The notes below the pieces were generated by a model that saw only the letters and a list, made by a program, of their open reading frames with translations, was not told the DNA's origin and did not search any database. From NCBI RefSeq assembly GCF_046233715.1, contig NZ_JBJNRJ010000002.1:1-64000 (forward strand): a stretch of 64,000 nucleotides of DNA. Reading direction: 5' to 3'. Shown here piece by piece: positions 47,543 through 55,724 of the stretch. The stretch is from Trujillonella humicola. Its GTDB lineage: Bacteria > Actinomycetota > Actinomycetes > Mycobacteriales > Geodermatophilaceae. The translations under genes were made by a program, and so were the position numbers. Each line of letters begins with the position of its first letter. Position 1 is the first letter of the stretch.

Positions 47543-48567
47543 GTTCCCTTCCTGGCTCGCCCGAGGGCGCGGCGACGACCGGCCTGGTGGACACGCCGGT
47601 CGACTCCTCGCCGGATGCGCTGGCCGAGCTCCCGCCGCTGACCGGGCAGACCCGGCTCGAGGCGCGCGAGATCATCGCCCGCTACCCGCAGCCGCGCTCG
47701 GCGCTGCTGCCGATGCTGCACCTGGTGCAGTCGGTGCAGGGCTACGTGTCGCCCGAGGGCGTGGCGCTGTGCGCCGAGGAGCTCGGCCTGACCAAGGCCG
47801 AGGTGGGCGCGGTGGCGACCTTCTACACGATGTACAAGCGCCGCCCGACCGGCCGGCACCTGGTCAGCGTGTGCACCAACACCCTGTGCAACGTCCTGGG
47901 CGGGCAGCGGATCTACGAGGCGCTGTGCACCGACCTCGGCGTCCACCACGACGAGACCGCCGCCGACGGCTCGGTCACCCTCGAGCACGCCGAGTGCCTG
48001 GCCGCCTGCGACTACGCGCCGGTCGTCACCGTCGACTACGAGTTCTACGACCAGCAGGACGTCGACAGCGCGCGGGAGCTGGTGGCGGCGCTGCGCCGGG
48101 GCGAGAAGCCGCACCCCACGCGCGGCGCCCCGCTCACCGACTTCCGCGGTGTCTCCCGCCAGCTGGCCGGGTTCTCCCAGTGGGCCGACGACGACGCGGC
48201 CGAGGCCGCGGTCGACGCCGCCTGGGCGGCCGGGCCGACCCTCCGGGGCGTCCACCTGGCCGCCGAGCGCGGCGAGACCGCCCCGCCCATGCCCGCCGGC
48301 ACGCCGGCGGAGCCCGCCGACCCGGGTCAGCCGCGCGAGACGGTGCGACCTTCTGGGCGGACCGGCGAGACCCCCGAGAAGGAGGCCGGCGACGCCCGCG
48401 TCGCGGCCGCGGACACCCCGGCCGAGGAGGCCGGGACCCGGGCGACGCATCCCGACGCCGGCAGCGAGTACGGCCGCGGCCGGCCGCGCAAGCAGCCGCG
48501 GGGCGGCACCGAGACACCCGCAGGACGCGAGCCGGGCACCTCCGGCCAGGGTCCGGGAAAGGCCTGA
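47539..48567 (+). CDS. nuoE: NADH-quinone oxidoreductase subunit E with long C-terminal extension
   Basis: 342 residues from GTG, against about 160-250 in most species. The [2Fe-2S] N1a ligands are in VCTNTLCNVLGG and ECLAACDYAP, in a thioredoxin-like fold at about 45-200. From about 235 the chain is an acidic, Pro/Gly/Thr-rich tail of about 105 residues with no domain. It works with NuoF at the NADH entry. Such tails exist in actinobacteria but differ in length. One base separates it from nuoF. Confidence 0.93.
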   Translation: MSSLPGSPEGAATTGLVDTPVDSSPDALAELPPLTGQTRLEAREIIARYPQPRSALLPMLHLVQSVQGYVSPEGVALCAEELGLTKAEVGAVATFYTMYKRRPTGRHLVSVCTNTLCNVLGGQRIYEALCTDLGVHHDETAADGSVTLEHAECLAACDYAPVVTVDYEFYDQQDVDSARELVAALRRGEKPHPTRGAPLTDFRGVSRQLAGFSQWADDDAAEAAVDAAWAAGPTLRGVHLAAERGETAPPMPAGTPAEPADPGQPRETVRPSGRTGETPEKEAGDARVAAADTPAEEAGTRATHPDAGSEYGRGRPRKQPRGGTETPAGREPGTSGQGPGKA

Positions 48568-48568
48568 C

Positions 48569-49897
48569 ATGCCCCTCACCCCCGTCCTCACCTCCCGCTG
48601 GGGCGCCGACCAGCCCTGGCGGCTGTCCACCTACGAGTCGCTGGAGGGCTACGACGCCCTGCGCACCGCGCTGCGGATGGACCCCGACGAGCTGGTCACC
48701 CTGGTCAAGGAGTCCGGCCTGCGCGGCCGCGGCGGCGCCGGCTTCCCGACCGGGATGAAGTGGAGCTTCATCCCGCAGCCCAAGCCGGGGGAGACCCCGA
48801 CCGGCCCGGCGGCCAAGCCCAAGTACCTCGTGGTCAACGCCGACGAGGGGGAGCCGGGGACCTGCAAGGACCTGCCGCTGATGATGACCGACCCGCACTC
48901 GTTGGTCGAGGGCGTGATCATCTCCGCCTACGCCATCCGCTGCCACTTCGCGGTCATCTACGTGCGCGGCGAGGCGGTGCACGCCCACCGCCGGCTGGTC
49001 AGCGCCGTCCAGGAGGCCTACGCGGCCGGCTACCTCGGCACCGACGTCCTCGGGTCGGGCTACGACCTGGAGCTGGTGGTGCACGCCGGGGCCGGGGCCT
49101 ACATCTGCGGGGAGGAGACCGCGCTGCTCGACTCGCTCGAGGGCTACCGCGGCCAGCCTCGGCTCAAGCCGCCGTTCCCGGCCGTGGCCGGCCTCTACGG
49201 CGCCCCGACGGTGATCAACAACGTGGAGACGCTGGCCAGCGTGCCGTTCGTCGTCCGCGGCGGTGCCGGGTGGTTCAAGGAGTTCGGCCCGGAGAAGTCG
49301 CCCGGCCCCAAGATCTACTCGGTGTCGGGGCGCGTGGTCCGCCCCGGTCAGTACGAGGCCCCCATGGGGACGACGATGCGCGAGCTGCTGGAGATGGCCG
49401 GGGGCATCCGCCCGGGGCACGAGCTCAAGTTCTGGACCCCCGGCGGCTCGTCGACCCCGTACTTCACCGCCGAGCACCTCGACGTCCCGCTCGACTTCGA
49501 CTCCGTCGCCGCGGCCGGCTCGATGCTCGGCACCACCGCGCTCATGGTGTTCGACGAGACCGACTCGATCGTCGAGGCCACCCTGCGGTTCACCGAGTTC
49601 TACGCGCACGAGAGCTGCGGCAAGTGCACCCCGTGCCGCGAGGGCACCTACTGGCTGGTCCAGATCCTGGAGCGGCTCGTCGAGGGCCGCGGCACGGCCG
49701 CCGACCTCGACCTGCTCACCGACACCTGCGACAACATCCTGGGCCGGTCGTTCTGCGCCCTCGGCGACGGCGCCACGAGCTGCATCGCCAGCTCGCTGAA
49801 GTACTTCCGGGACGACTACATCGCCCTGCTGCCCGCCGAGGAGCAGGGCCGGCTCGGCCGGTCCCTGCGCCTGGAGCCCGTGGGAGCCGCGTCGTGA
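48569..49897 (+). CDS. nuoF: NADH-quinone oxidoreductase subunit F
   Basis: 442 residues. Oxidises NADH. GLRGRGGAGFPTGMKWSF binds NADH, YLVVNADEGEPGTCKD binds FMN, GAGAYICGEETALLDSLEG follows, and the [4Fe-4S] N3 ligands lie in ESCGKCTPCREGT with a distant Cys in GRSFCALGDGA. Full length. The stop is overlapped by a 26-codon ORF, not directly by nuoG. Confidence 0.96.
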   Translation: MPLTPVLTSRWGADQPWRLSTYESLEGYDALRTALRMDPDELVTLVKESGLRGRGGAGFPTGMKWSFIPQPKPGETPTGPAAKPKYLVVNADEGEPGTCKDLPLMMTDPHSLVEGVIISAYAIRCHFAVIYVRGEAVHAHRRLVSAVQEAYAAGYLGTDVLGSGYDLELVVHAGAGAYICGEETALLDSLEGYRGQPRLKPPFPAVAGLYGAPTVINNVETLASVPFVVRGGAGWFKEFGPEKSPGPKIYSVSGRVVRPGQYEAPMGTTMRELLEMAGGIRPGHELKFWTPGGSSTPYFTAEHLDVPLDFDSVAAAGSMLGTTALMVFDETDSIVEATLRFTEFYAHESCGKCTPCREGTYWLVQILERLVEGRGTAADLDLLTDTCDNILGRSFCALGDGATSCIASSLKYFRDDYIALLPAEEQGRLGRSLRLEPVGAAS

Positions 49898-49974
49898 CCG
49901 AGCTCGCGGGACCGCGCGAGGACCCAGCACACCGTGGTACCGGTGCGACCAGCGCCGGCGAGGAGAGCCTGTGA
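49894..49974 (+). CDS. 26-codon bridging ORF between nuoF and nuoG
   Basis: Exactly 81 nt, with GTGA overlap at both ends. It begins GTGACCGAGCTCGCGGGACC and ends GACCAGCGCCGGCGAGGA..TGA, each end matching the ccdA-resB bridge at 18-20 of about 20 bases, while the middles differ. Peptide MTELAGPRED.... The CTCGC near the start can pair with GCGAG near the end. Probably a shared element rather than a protein. Confidence 0.4.
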   Translation: MTELAGPREDPAHRGTGATSAGEESL

Positions 49975-52439
49975 CACTCGTCAGCCCCGAGCCCGCGGCG
50001 GCCGTCCCGCCCGGGACACCCGGGCCGCACACCCCGCCGGACGCCGTCCGCTGCACCATCGACGGGTTCGACGTCGCCGTCCCCAAGGGGACGCTGATCA
50101 TCCGCGCGGCCGAGATGATCGGCGTGCAGATCCCGCGGTTCTGCGACCACCCCCTGCTCGAGCCGGTCGGCGCCTGCCGCCAGTGCCTGGTCGAGGTCGA
50201 GGGGCAGCGCAAGCCGGTCGCCTCGTGCACCATGCCGGTGACCGAAGGCATGGTCGTGCAGACGCAGCTCACCAGCCCGGTCGCCGACAAGGCGCAGCAG
50301 GGCACGATGGAGCTGCTGCTGATCAACCACCCGCTGGACTGCCCGGTCTGCGACAAGGGCGGCGAGTGCCCGCTGCAGAACCAGGCGATCAGCAACGGCC
50401 GCGCCGAGAGCCGGTTCGTCGACGTCAAGCGCACCTACCCCAAGCCGCTGCCGATCAGCAGCCAGGTGCTGCTGGACCGGGAGCGCTGCGTGCTGTGCGC
50501 CCGCTGCACCCGGTTCTCCCAGCAGATCGCCGGCGACCCGTTCATCGAGCTGTTCGAGCGCGGCGCCCTGGAGCAGGTCGCCATCTACGAGGACGAGCCG
50601 TTCGAGTCCTACTTCTCCGGCAACACCACCCAGATCTGCCCGGTCGGGGCGCTCACCAGCGCCCAGTACCGGTTCCGCTCGCGCCCGTTCGACCTGCGCA
50701 GCGAGGACAGCGTCTGCGAGCACTGCGCCTCGGGCTGCGCCCAGCGGACCGACTACCGCCGCGGCCGCGTGCTGCGCCGGCTGGCCGGTGAGGACCCGCA
50801 GGTCAACGAGGAGTGGAACTGCGACAAGGGCCGGTGGGCCTTCCGCTACACCACCGCCAACGAGCGGCTCACCACCCCGCTGGTGCGCCGGGACGGCGTC
50901 CTGCAGCCGGCCTCCTGGCCGGAGGCCTGGGCCGCGGCGGCCGCCGGCCTGACCGCGGCGCGCGCCGCCGGCGGCGTCGGGGTGCTGCCCGGCGGGCGGC
51001 TGACGGTGGAGGACGCCTACGCCTACGCGAAGTTCGCCCGCGTGGCGCTGGGCACCCACGACGTCGACGCCCGCGCCCGCGCGCACTCCGCCGAGGAGGA
51101 GGCCTTCCTCGCCGCCCGGGTGGCCGGGCGCTTCCCGGGCGCCGGTGCCGTCACCTACGACGAGCTGGGGAACGCCCCGGCCGTGCTGCTCGCCGGCTTC
51201 GAGCCGGAGGAGGAGTCGCCGATCGTCTTCCTGCGGCTGCGCCGGGCCGTGCGGACCCGCGGGCTGCCGGTCTTCGACCTGGCGCCGTTCGCCACCCGCG
51301 CCGCGGTCCGGCTGCAGGCCACCGTCCTGGGCACGCTCCCCGGCACCGAGGCCCGGTCCCTGGCCGCGCTCGCGGCCGGCACCTGGGGCGGGCCCGCGGT
51401 CGAGGCGCTGCGGCAGCCGGGCGCGGTCGTGCTCGCCGGCGAGCGGCTGGCCGAGGTCCCCGGCGCGTTCAGCGCGCTGACCGAGCTCTCCCGCCTGACC
51501 GGTGCCCGCGTCGCCTGGGTGCCGCGGCGGGCCGGTGAGCGCGGCGCCGTCGAGGCCGGGGCGCTGCCCGGGCTGCTGCCCGGCGGCCGGGTGGTCACCG
51601 AGGCCGCCCACCGGGCCGACGTCGCCGCGCTGTGGGGCCTGGCGCCCGACGCGCTGCCGGCCGCGCCCGGGCGGGACACCACCGGCATCCTCACCGCCGC
51701 ACGGGACGGCCTGCTGGGCGGCCTGCTGGTCGGCGCCGTCGATCCCGCCGACCTGCCCGACCCGCGGCTGGCCGGGGCGGCGCTGGCGGCGGCCGGCTTC
51801 GTCGTCAGCCTCGAGATGCTGCCGAGCGCGGTCACCGAGCACGCCGACGTCGTCCTCCCGGTGGCCGCGGCGCCGGAGAAGGCCGGCAGCTACCTGGACT
51901 GGGAGGGCCGCGTGCGGCCCTTCGACGCGACCCTGCACGGCACCGGGCAGCTGACCGACGGCCGGGTGCTGCACGGGCTGGCCGAGGAGATGGGCGTGGA
52001 CCTGCGGCTGCCCGACCCCGAGGCGGCGCGGGCCGAGCTCGGTGCGCTCGGGCTGCCGGCCACCGTGGCGCCCGTGACCGGCCTCGACGTGCCGCCGCGC
52101 CCGGACGCCGTCCCCGGCAAGGACGAGGCGGTGCTCGCCTCCTGGCGGCAGCTGCTCGACGTCGGCACCCTGCAGCGCGACGAGCCGGAGCTGGCCGGCA
52201 CCGCCCGCCCGCCGGTCGCCCGGCTCGGCCGGGAGGCCGCCGCGCGGCTGGGCCTGGCCGACGGCGACCGGCTCACCGTGACCGGTGCGGCCGGCTCGGT
52301 CACCCTCCCGCTGCGGGTCACGGAGATGCCCGACCGCGTGGTCTGGCTGCCCATGCGCTCGCCCGGCAGCGAGGTCCGCGGTGCCCTCGGCACGGCGCCC
52401 GGTGGCGTCGTCCGCCTGTCCGCCGGAGGTGCGGCGTGA
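49971..52439 (+). CDS. nuoG: NADH-quinone oxidoreductase subunit G
   Basis: 822 residues from GTG. The N-terminal ferredoxin domain has CDHPLLEPVGACRQCLVEVE and a fourth Cys in VASC (cluster N1b). HPLDCPVCDKGGECPLQ forms the His/Cys N5 site, and CVLCARCTRFSQ with ICPVGAL holds N4. CEHCASGCAQR near 247 is an additional four-cysteine-type motif seen in some bacteria (N7). The rest (about 300-815) is a molybdopterin-oxidoreductase fold without evident cofactor residues, and a closing domain LTVTGAAGSVTLPLRV. Overlaps nuoH by 4 nt. Confidence 0.95.
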   Translation: MTLVSPEPAAAVPPGTPGPHTPPDAVRCTIDGFDVAVPKGTLIIRAAEMIGVQIPRFCDHPLLEPVGACRQCLVEVEGQRKPVASCTMPVTEGMVVQTQLTSPVADKAQQGTMELLLINHPLDCPVCDKGGECPLQNQAISNGRAESRFVDVKRTYPKPLPISSQVLLDRERCVLCARCTRFSQQIAGDPFIELFERGALEQVAIYEDEPFESYFSGNTTQICPVGALTSAQYRFRSRPFDLRSEDSVCEHCASGCAQRTDYRRGRVLRRLAGEDPQVNEEWNCDKGRWAFRYTTANERLTTPLVRRDGVLQPASWPEAWAAAAAGLTAARAAGGVGVLPGGRLTVEDAYAYAKFARVALGTHDVDARARAHSAEEEAFLAARVAGRFPGAGAVTYDELGNAPAVLLAGFEPEEESPIVFLRLRRAVRTRGLPVFDLAPFATRAAVRLQATVLGTLPGTEARSLAALAAGTWGGPAVEALRQPGAVVLAGERLAEVPGAFSALTELSRLTGARVAWVPRRAGERGAVEAGALPGLLPGGRVVTEAAHRADVAALWGLAPDALPAAPGRDTTGILTAARDGLLGGLLVGAVDPADLPDPRLAGAALAAAGFVVSLEMLPSAVTEHADVVLPVAAAPEKAGSYLDWEGRVRPFDATLHGTGQLTDGRVLHGLAEEMGVDLRLPDPEAARAELGALGLPATVAPVTGLDVPPRPDAVPGKDEAVLASWRQLLDVGTLQRDEPELAGTARPPVARLGREAAARLGLADGDRLTVTGAAGSVTLPLRVTEMPDRVVWLPMRSPGSEVRGALGTAPGGVVRLSAGGAA

Positions 52440-53944
52440 GCGTCCTGGCCAGCCCTGAGCAGCCGACGCTCGAGGACTTCGGCAACGACGTCTGGTGGAT
52501 CGTCCTCATCAAGGTCGTCGGCGTCTTCGCCGTCCTCGTCGTGATGACGCTGTTCGCGATCGTCCTCGAGCGCAAGGTCGTGGCGCGGATGCAGCAGCGC
52601 ACCGGCCCGAACCGGGTCGGCCCGCGCGGGTCGCTGCAGAGCCTGGCCGACGGCCTGAAGCTCGCGTTCAAGGAAGACATCATGCCGGCGATGGCCGACA
52701 AGCCGGTGTACTTCCTCGCCCCGGTGATCGCCGCCGTGCCGGCGTTCCTGGCCTTCTCGGTCATCCCGATGGGCCCGACGGTGAGCATCTTCGGCGAGCA
52801 GACCCCGCTGCAGCTCACCGACGCCTCCATCGGCGTGCTCATCGTCCTGGCCTGCTCGGCCATGGGGATCTACGGCATCGTGCTGGGGGGCTGGGCCTCG
52901 GGCTCGACGTACCCGCTGCTGGGCAGCCTGCGCAGCGCCGCCCAGATGATCAGCTACGAGATCGCGATGGGCCTGTCCATCGTCGCCGTCTTCCTCTACG
53001 CCGGCACGCTGTCGACCTCGGAGATCGTCGCCGCGCAGGCCGACGGCAACCAGGTGTCGTTCTTCGGCCTGGAGTTCACCGGGCCGAGCTGGTTCGGCGT
53101 CCTGCTGCCGGTCAGCTTCGTGATCTACGCGATCGCGGTGGTGGGGGAGACCAACCGGGCGCCGTTCGACCTCCCCGAGGCCGAGAGCGAGCTCGTCGGC
53201 GGCTTCCACACCGAGTACTCGTCGCTGAAGTTCGCGCTGTTCTTCCTGGCCGAGTACATCAACATGGTCACCGTCTCCGCCCTCGCCGCGACGCTCTTCC
53301 TCGGCGGCTGGCGCGCCCCCTGGCCGCTGTCCATCTGGGACGGCGCCAACTCCGGCTGGTGGCCGATGCTGTGGTTCTTCCTCAAGGTCATGGCCGCGCT
53401 GTTCGTCTTCATCTGGCTGCGCGGCACGCTGCCCCGGCTGCGCTACGACCAGTTCATGCGCTTCGGCTGGAAGGTCCTCGTCCCCGTCGCGCTGGTGTGG
53501 ATCCTCGTGGTCGCCACGATGCGCACCGTCTCCCGCGAGGCCGACCTCTCCACCGGGCAGGTCGCGCTGTTCGTGGGCGTCCCGATCGCCCTGCTCCTGC
53601 TCGGCGGGCTGTGGCTCGCCGGCCGGGCGGGCAACCGCGATACCCGCGTCATGGCGGAGGAGGCCACGGCCGGCGGGATCCACGCGACCGACCCCGATCC
53701 GGAGGTGCTCGCGCCGGTCGGGCCCCGGCGGCGGCCCGCCCAGCGCACCGGTCCCAGCCGGGCCGAGGGTGGGTTCCCGATCCCGCCCATGGACCTCGTC
53801 GTCCCGCCGTCCCCGCGGCTGCGCCGCGGCGAGCCGGTGGGGGCGGGCAGCCGCAGCGAGGGCGGCGTCGTGGCCACCGGACGCCGGGGCGGCGCCCGCA
53901 CCGACTCCGCGCTGACCGATACCCAGGAGGACGGCGATGCCTGA
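52436..53944 (+). CDS. nuoH: NADH-quinone oxidoreductase subunit H with C-terminal extension
   Basis: 502 residues from GTG. Eight membrane helices build the quinone entry. ERKVVARMQQRTGPNRVGP (about 46-64), LADGLKLAFKEDIMP and the charged loop VVGETNRAPFDLPEAESELVGGFHTEYS are diagnostic. After about residue 400 there is a roughly 100-residue Arg/Pro/Gly-rich cytoplasmic tail that ordinary NuoH lacks, common in actinobacteria but of unknown use. Overlaps nuoI by 8 nt. Confidence 0.95.
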   Translation: MSVLASPEQPTLEDFGNDVWWIVLIKVVGVFAVLVVMTLFAIVLERKVVARMQQRTGPNRVGPRGSLQSLADGLKLAFKEDIMPAMADKPVYFLAPVIAAVPAFLAFSVIPMGPTVSIFGEQTPLQLTDASIGVLIVLACSAMGIYGIVLGGWASGSTYPLLGSLRSAAQMISYEIAMGLSIVAVFLYAGTLSTSEIVAAQADGNQVSFFGLEFTGPSWFGVLLPVSFVIYAIAVVGETNRAPFDLPEAESELVGGFHTEYSSLKFALFFLAEYINMVTVSALAATLFLGGWRAPWPLSIWDGANSGWWPMLWFFLKVMAALFVFIWLRGTLPRLRYDQFMRFGWKVLVPVALVWILVVATMRTVSREADLSTGQVALFVGVPIALLLLGGLWLAGRAGNRDTRVMAEEATAGGIHATDPDPEVLAPVGPRRRPAQRTGPSRAEGGFPIPPMDLVVPPSPRLRRGEPVGAGSRSEGGVVATGRRGGARTDSALTDTQEDGDA

Positions 53945-54575
53945 CCGTGGAACCGACCCGACCTCCGGCGGCGGGGAGAAGGGGCTCGCCCGTGCCGCCC
54001 GGGGTGGCGAGGTGGAGCGCCGCGGCCGGCGGTCCGACGCGGCCCCGACGACGCGTCGCAGCCTGCTGCCGGCGCCCGGCCAGGGCTTCGGCGTCACCTT
54101 CGCCCAGATGTTCCGGAAGGTGACCACCGAGGAGTACCCCGAGGTCCCCAAGGTCACCAAGCCGCGCTACCACGGGCGGCACGTGCTCAACCGGCACCCC
54201 GACGGGCTGGAGAAGTGCGTCGGGTGCGAGCTGTGCGCCTGGGCCTGCCCGGCCGACGCCATCTACGTCGAGGGCGGCGACAACACCGAGGACGCCCGGT
54301 ACTCGCCGGGTGAGCGGTACGGGCGCGTCTACCAGATCAACTACCTGCGCTGCATCTTCTGCGGTCTGTGCATCGAGGCCTGCCCGACCCGCTCGCTGAC
54401 GATGAGCAACGACTTCGAGCTGGCCGACGACAACCGGCAGGACCTCATCTACACCAAGGAGCAGCTGATGGCCCCGCTGCTGCCGGGGATGGAGGCGCCC
54501 CCGCACGCCATGCGCCTGGGCGACGACGAGAAGGACTACTACCTGGCGGCCACCCAGCGCGGGGAGCAGGCGTGA
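53937..54575 (+). CDS. nuoI: NADH-quinone oxidoreductase subunit I
   Basis: 212 residues. Two [4Fe-4S] motifs: CVGCELCAWACPADAI (about 93-108) and CIFCGLCIEACPTRSL (about 139-154), clusters N6a and N6b feeding N2. The N-terminal 45 residues are a basic, Gly-rich extension. FELADDNRQDLIYTKEQLM is the family's post-cluster segment. The start overlaps nuoH and the end overlaps nuoJ. Confidence 0.96.
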   Translation: MPDRGTDPTSGGGEKGLARAARGGEVERRGRRSDAAPTTRRSLLPAPGQGFGVTFAQMFRKVTTEEYPEVPKVTKPRYHGRHVLNRHPDGLEKCVGCELCAWACPADAIYVEGGDNTEDARYSPGERYGRVYQINYLRCIFCGLCIEACPTRSLTMSNDFELADDNRQDLIYTKEQLMAPLLPGMEAPPHAMRLGDDEKDYYLAATQRGEQA

Positions 54576-55414
54576 ACGCACTGGCCGCGGCCGCCGACAC
54601 CGGGGTGCAGCTGGGCACCGGCGAGGCCGTCGTCTTCTGGGTGCTGGCCCCGGTGGCCCTCGCCGGAGCGCTGGGCATGGTGTTCTCCCGCAACGCGGTG
54701 CACTCGGCGCTGTGGCTGGTGCTGACCATGCTGTCGCTGGGCGTCTTCTACGTCGTCCAGGAGGCGCCGTTCCTCGGGGCGGTGCAGATCATCGTCTACA
54801 CCGGCGCGATCATGATCCTCTTCCTGTTCGTGCTCATGCTGGTCGGCCGGGACTCCTCCGACTCGGTCGTGGAGACGCTGCGCGGCCAGCGCGTGGCGGC
54901 CATCGGCCTGGGGCTCGGCTTCGCCGCTCTGGCCGGAGCCGGCATCGGCCGGGCCACCCAGGACGCCCCGGTCGCCGGCCTGGACGCCGTGCAGGGCGCC
55001 GACACCTCCAACGTGGAGGCGATCGCTGCGCTGCTCTACACCCGCTACCTGCTGGTCTTCGAGGTGACGGGCGCGCTGCTGATCGTGGCCGCGGTGGGGG
55101 CGCTGGTGCTCACCCACGTCGAGCGCGAGCCCGGCACCCGGCAGGGGCAGAAGGAGCTCTCCCGGGCCCGCTTCCTCACCTCCGACCGGCCGCAGACGCT
55201 GCCCGGACCCGGCGTCTACGCGCGCGCCACCTCCGTCGCCGCGCCGGCGCTGCTGCCCGACGGGAGCCTCGCCGAGGACAGCTTCGGCACCGGCATCGAG
55301 CCCCAGGAGGTCGAGCAGATGCCGCGCCCCACCGGCCGCAGCCAGCTGGGCAGCCCCGACCACGCGCTCGGCACCCAGGACGGCGCCTCCGGCACCGGGC
55401 GGGAACCCCGATGA
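54572..55414 (+). CDS. nuoJ: NADH-quinone oxidoreductase subunit J with C-terminal extension
   Basis: 280 residues from GTG. Five membrane helices in 1-180. NAVHSALWLVLTMLSLGVFYVVQEAPFLGAVQIIVYTGAIMILFLFV is summarised by its start NAVHSALWL and the pi-bulge region GAVQIIVYTGAIMILFLFV. From about 185 a soluble Pro/Gly-rich tail of about 95 residues follows, longer than in E. coli. Overlaps both neighbours by 4 nt. Confidence 0.94.
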   Translation: MNALAAAADTGVQLGTGEAVVFWVLAPVALAGALGMVFSRNAVHSALWLVLTMLSLGVFYVVQEAPFLGAVQIIVYTGAIMILFLFVLMLVGRDSSDSVVETLRGQRVAAIGLGLGFAALAGAGIGRATQDAPVAGLDAVQGADTSNVEAIAALLYTRYLLVFEVTGALLIVAAVGALVLTHVEREPGTRQGQKELSRARFLTSDRPQTLPGPGVYARATSVAAPALLPDGSLAEDSFGTGIEPQEVEQMPRPTGRSQLGSPDHALGTQDGASGTGREPR

Positions 55415-55710
55415 CGATCGCGAACTACCTCGTCCTCGCCGCGATCCTGTTCACCATCGGCGCCGTCGGGGTGCTGGTCCGCCGCAACGCCATCGTCGTC
55501 TTCATGTGCGTCGAGCTGATGCTCAACGCGGTGAACCTGACGCTGGTCACCTTCGCGCGCTCGACCGGCACCATCGACGGCCAGATCATCGCGCTGTTCG
55601 TGATGGTCGTCGCCGCTGCCGAGGTCGTGGTCGGCCTGGCGATCATCATGTCGATCTACCGGACCCGCCGCTCGGCGTCGGTCGACGACGCCAACCTGCT
55701 GAAGTACTGA
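55411..55710 (+). CDS. nuoK: NADH-quinone oxidoreductase subunit K
   Basis: 99 residues, three membrane helices. The conserved Glu lies in FMCVELMLNAVNLTLVTFAR (about 30-49) and a second in AAAEVVVGLAIIMSIYR, both part of the proton path. Standard length. Overlaps nuoJ by 4 nt. nuoL begins 14 nt downstream behind TCGGGGACC. Confidence 0.96.
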   Translation: MTIANYLVLAAILFTIGAVGVLVRRNAIVVFMCVELMLNAVNLTLVTFARSTGTIDGQIIALFVMVVAAAEVVVGLAIIMSIYRTRRSASVDDANLLKY

Positions 55711-55724
55711 TCGGGGACCGGTCG

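Noticed and set aside
48134..50434. A 766-residue open frame antisense to nuoF/nuoG
   Set aside because: Composition is His/Arg/Gly-rich shadow coding from high-GC third positions. The opposite strand encodes well-conserved complex I subunits.
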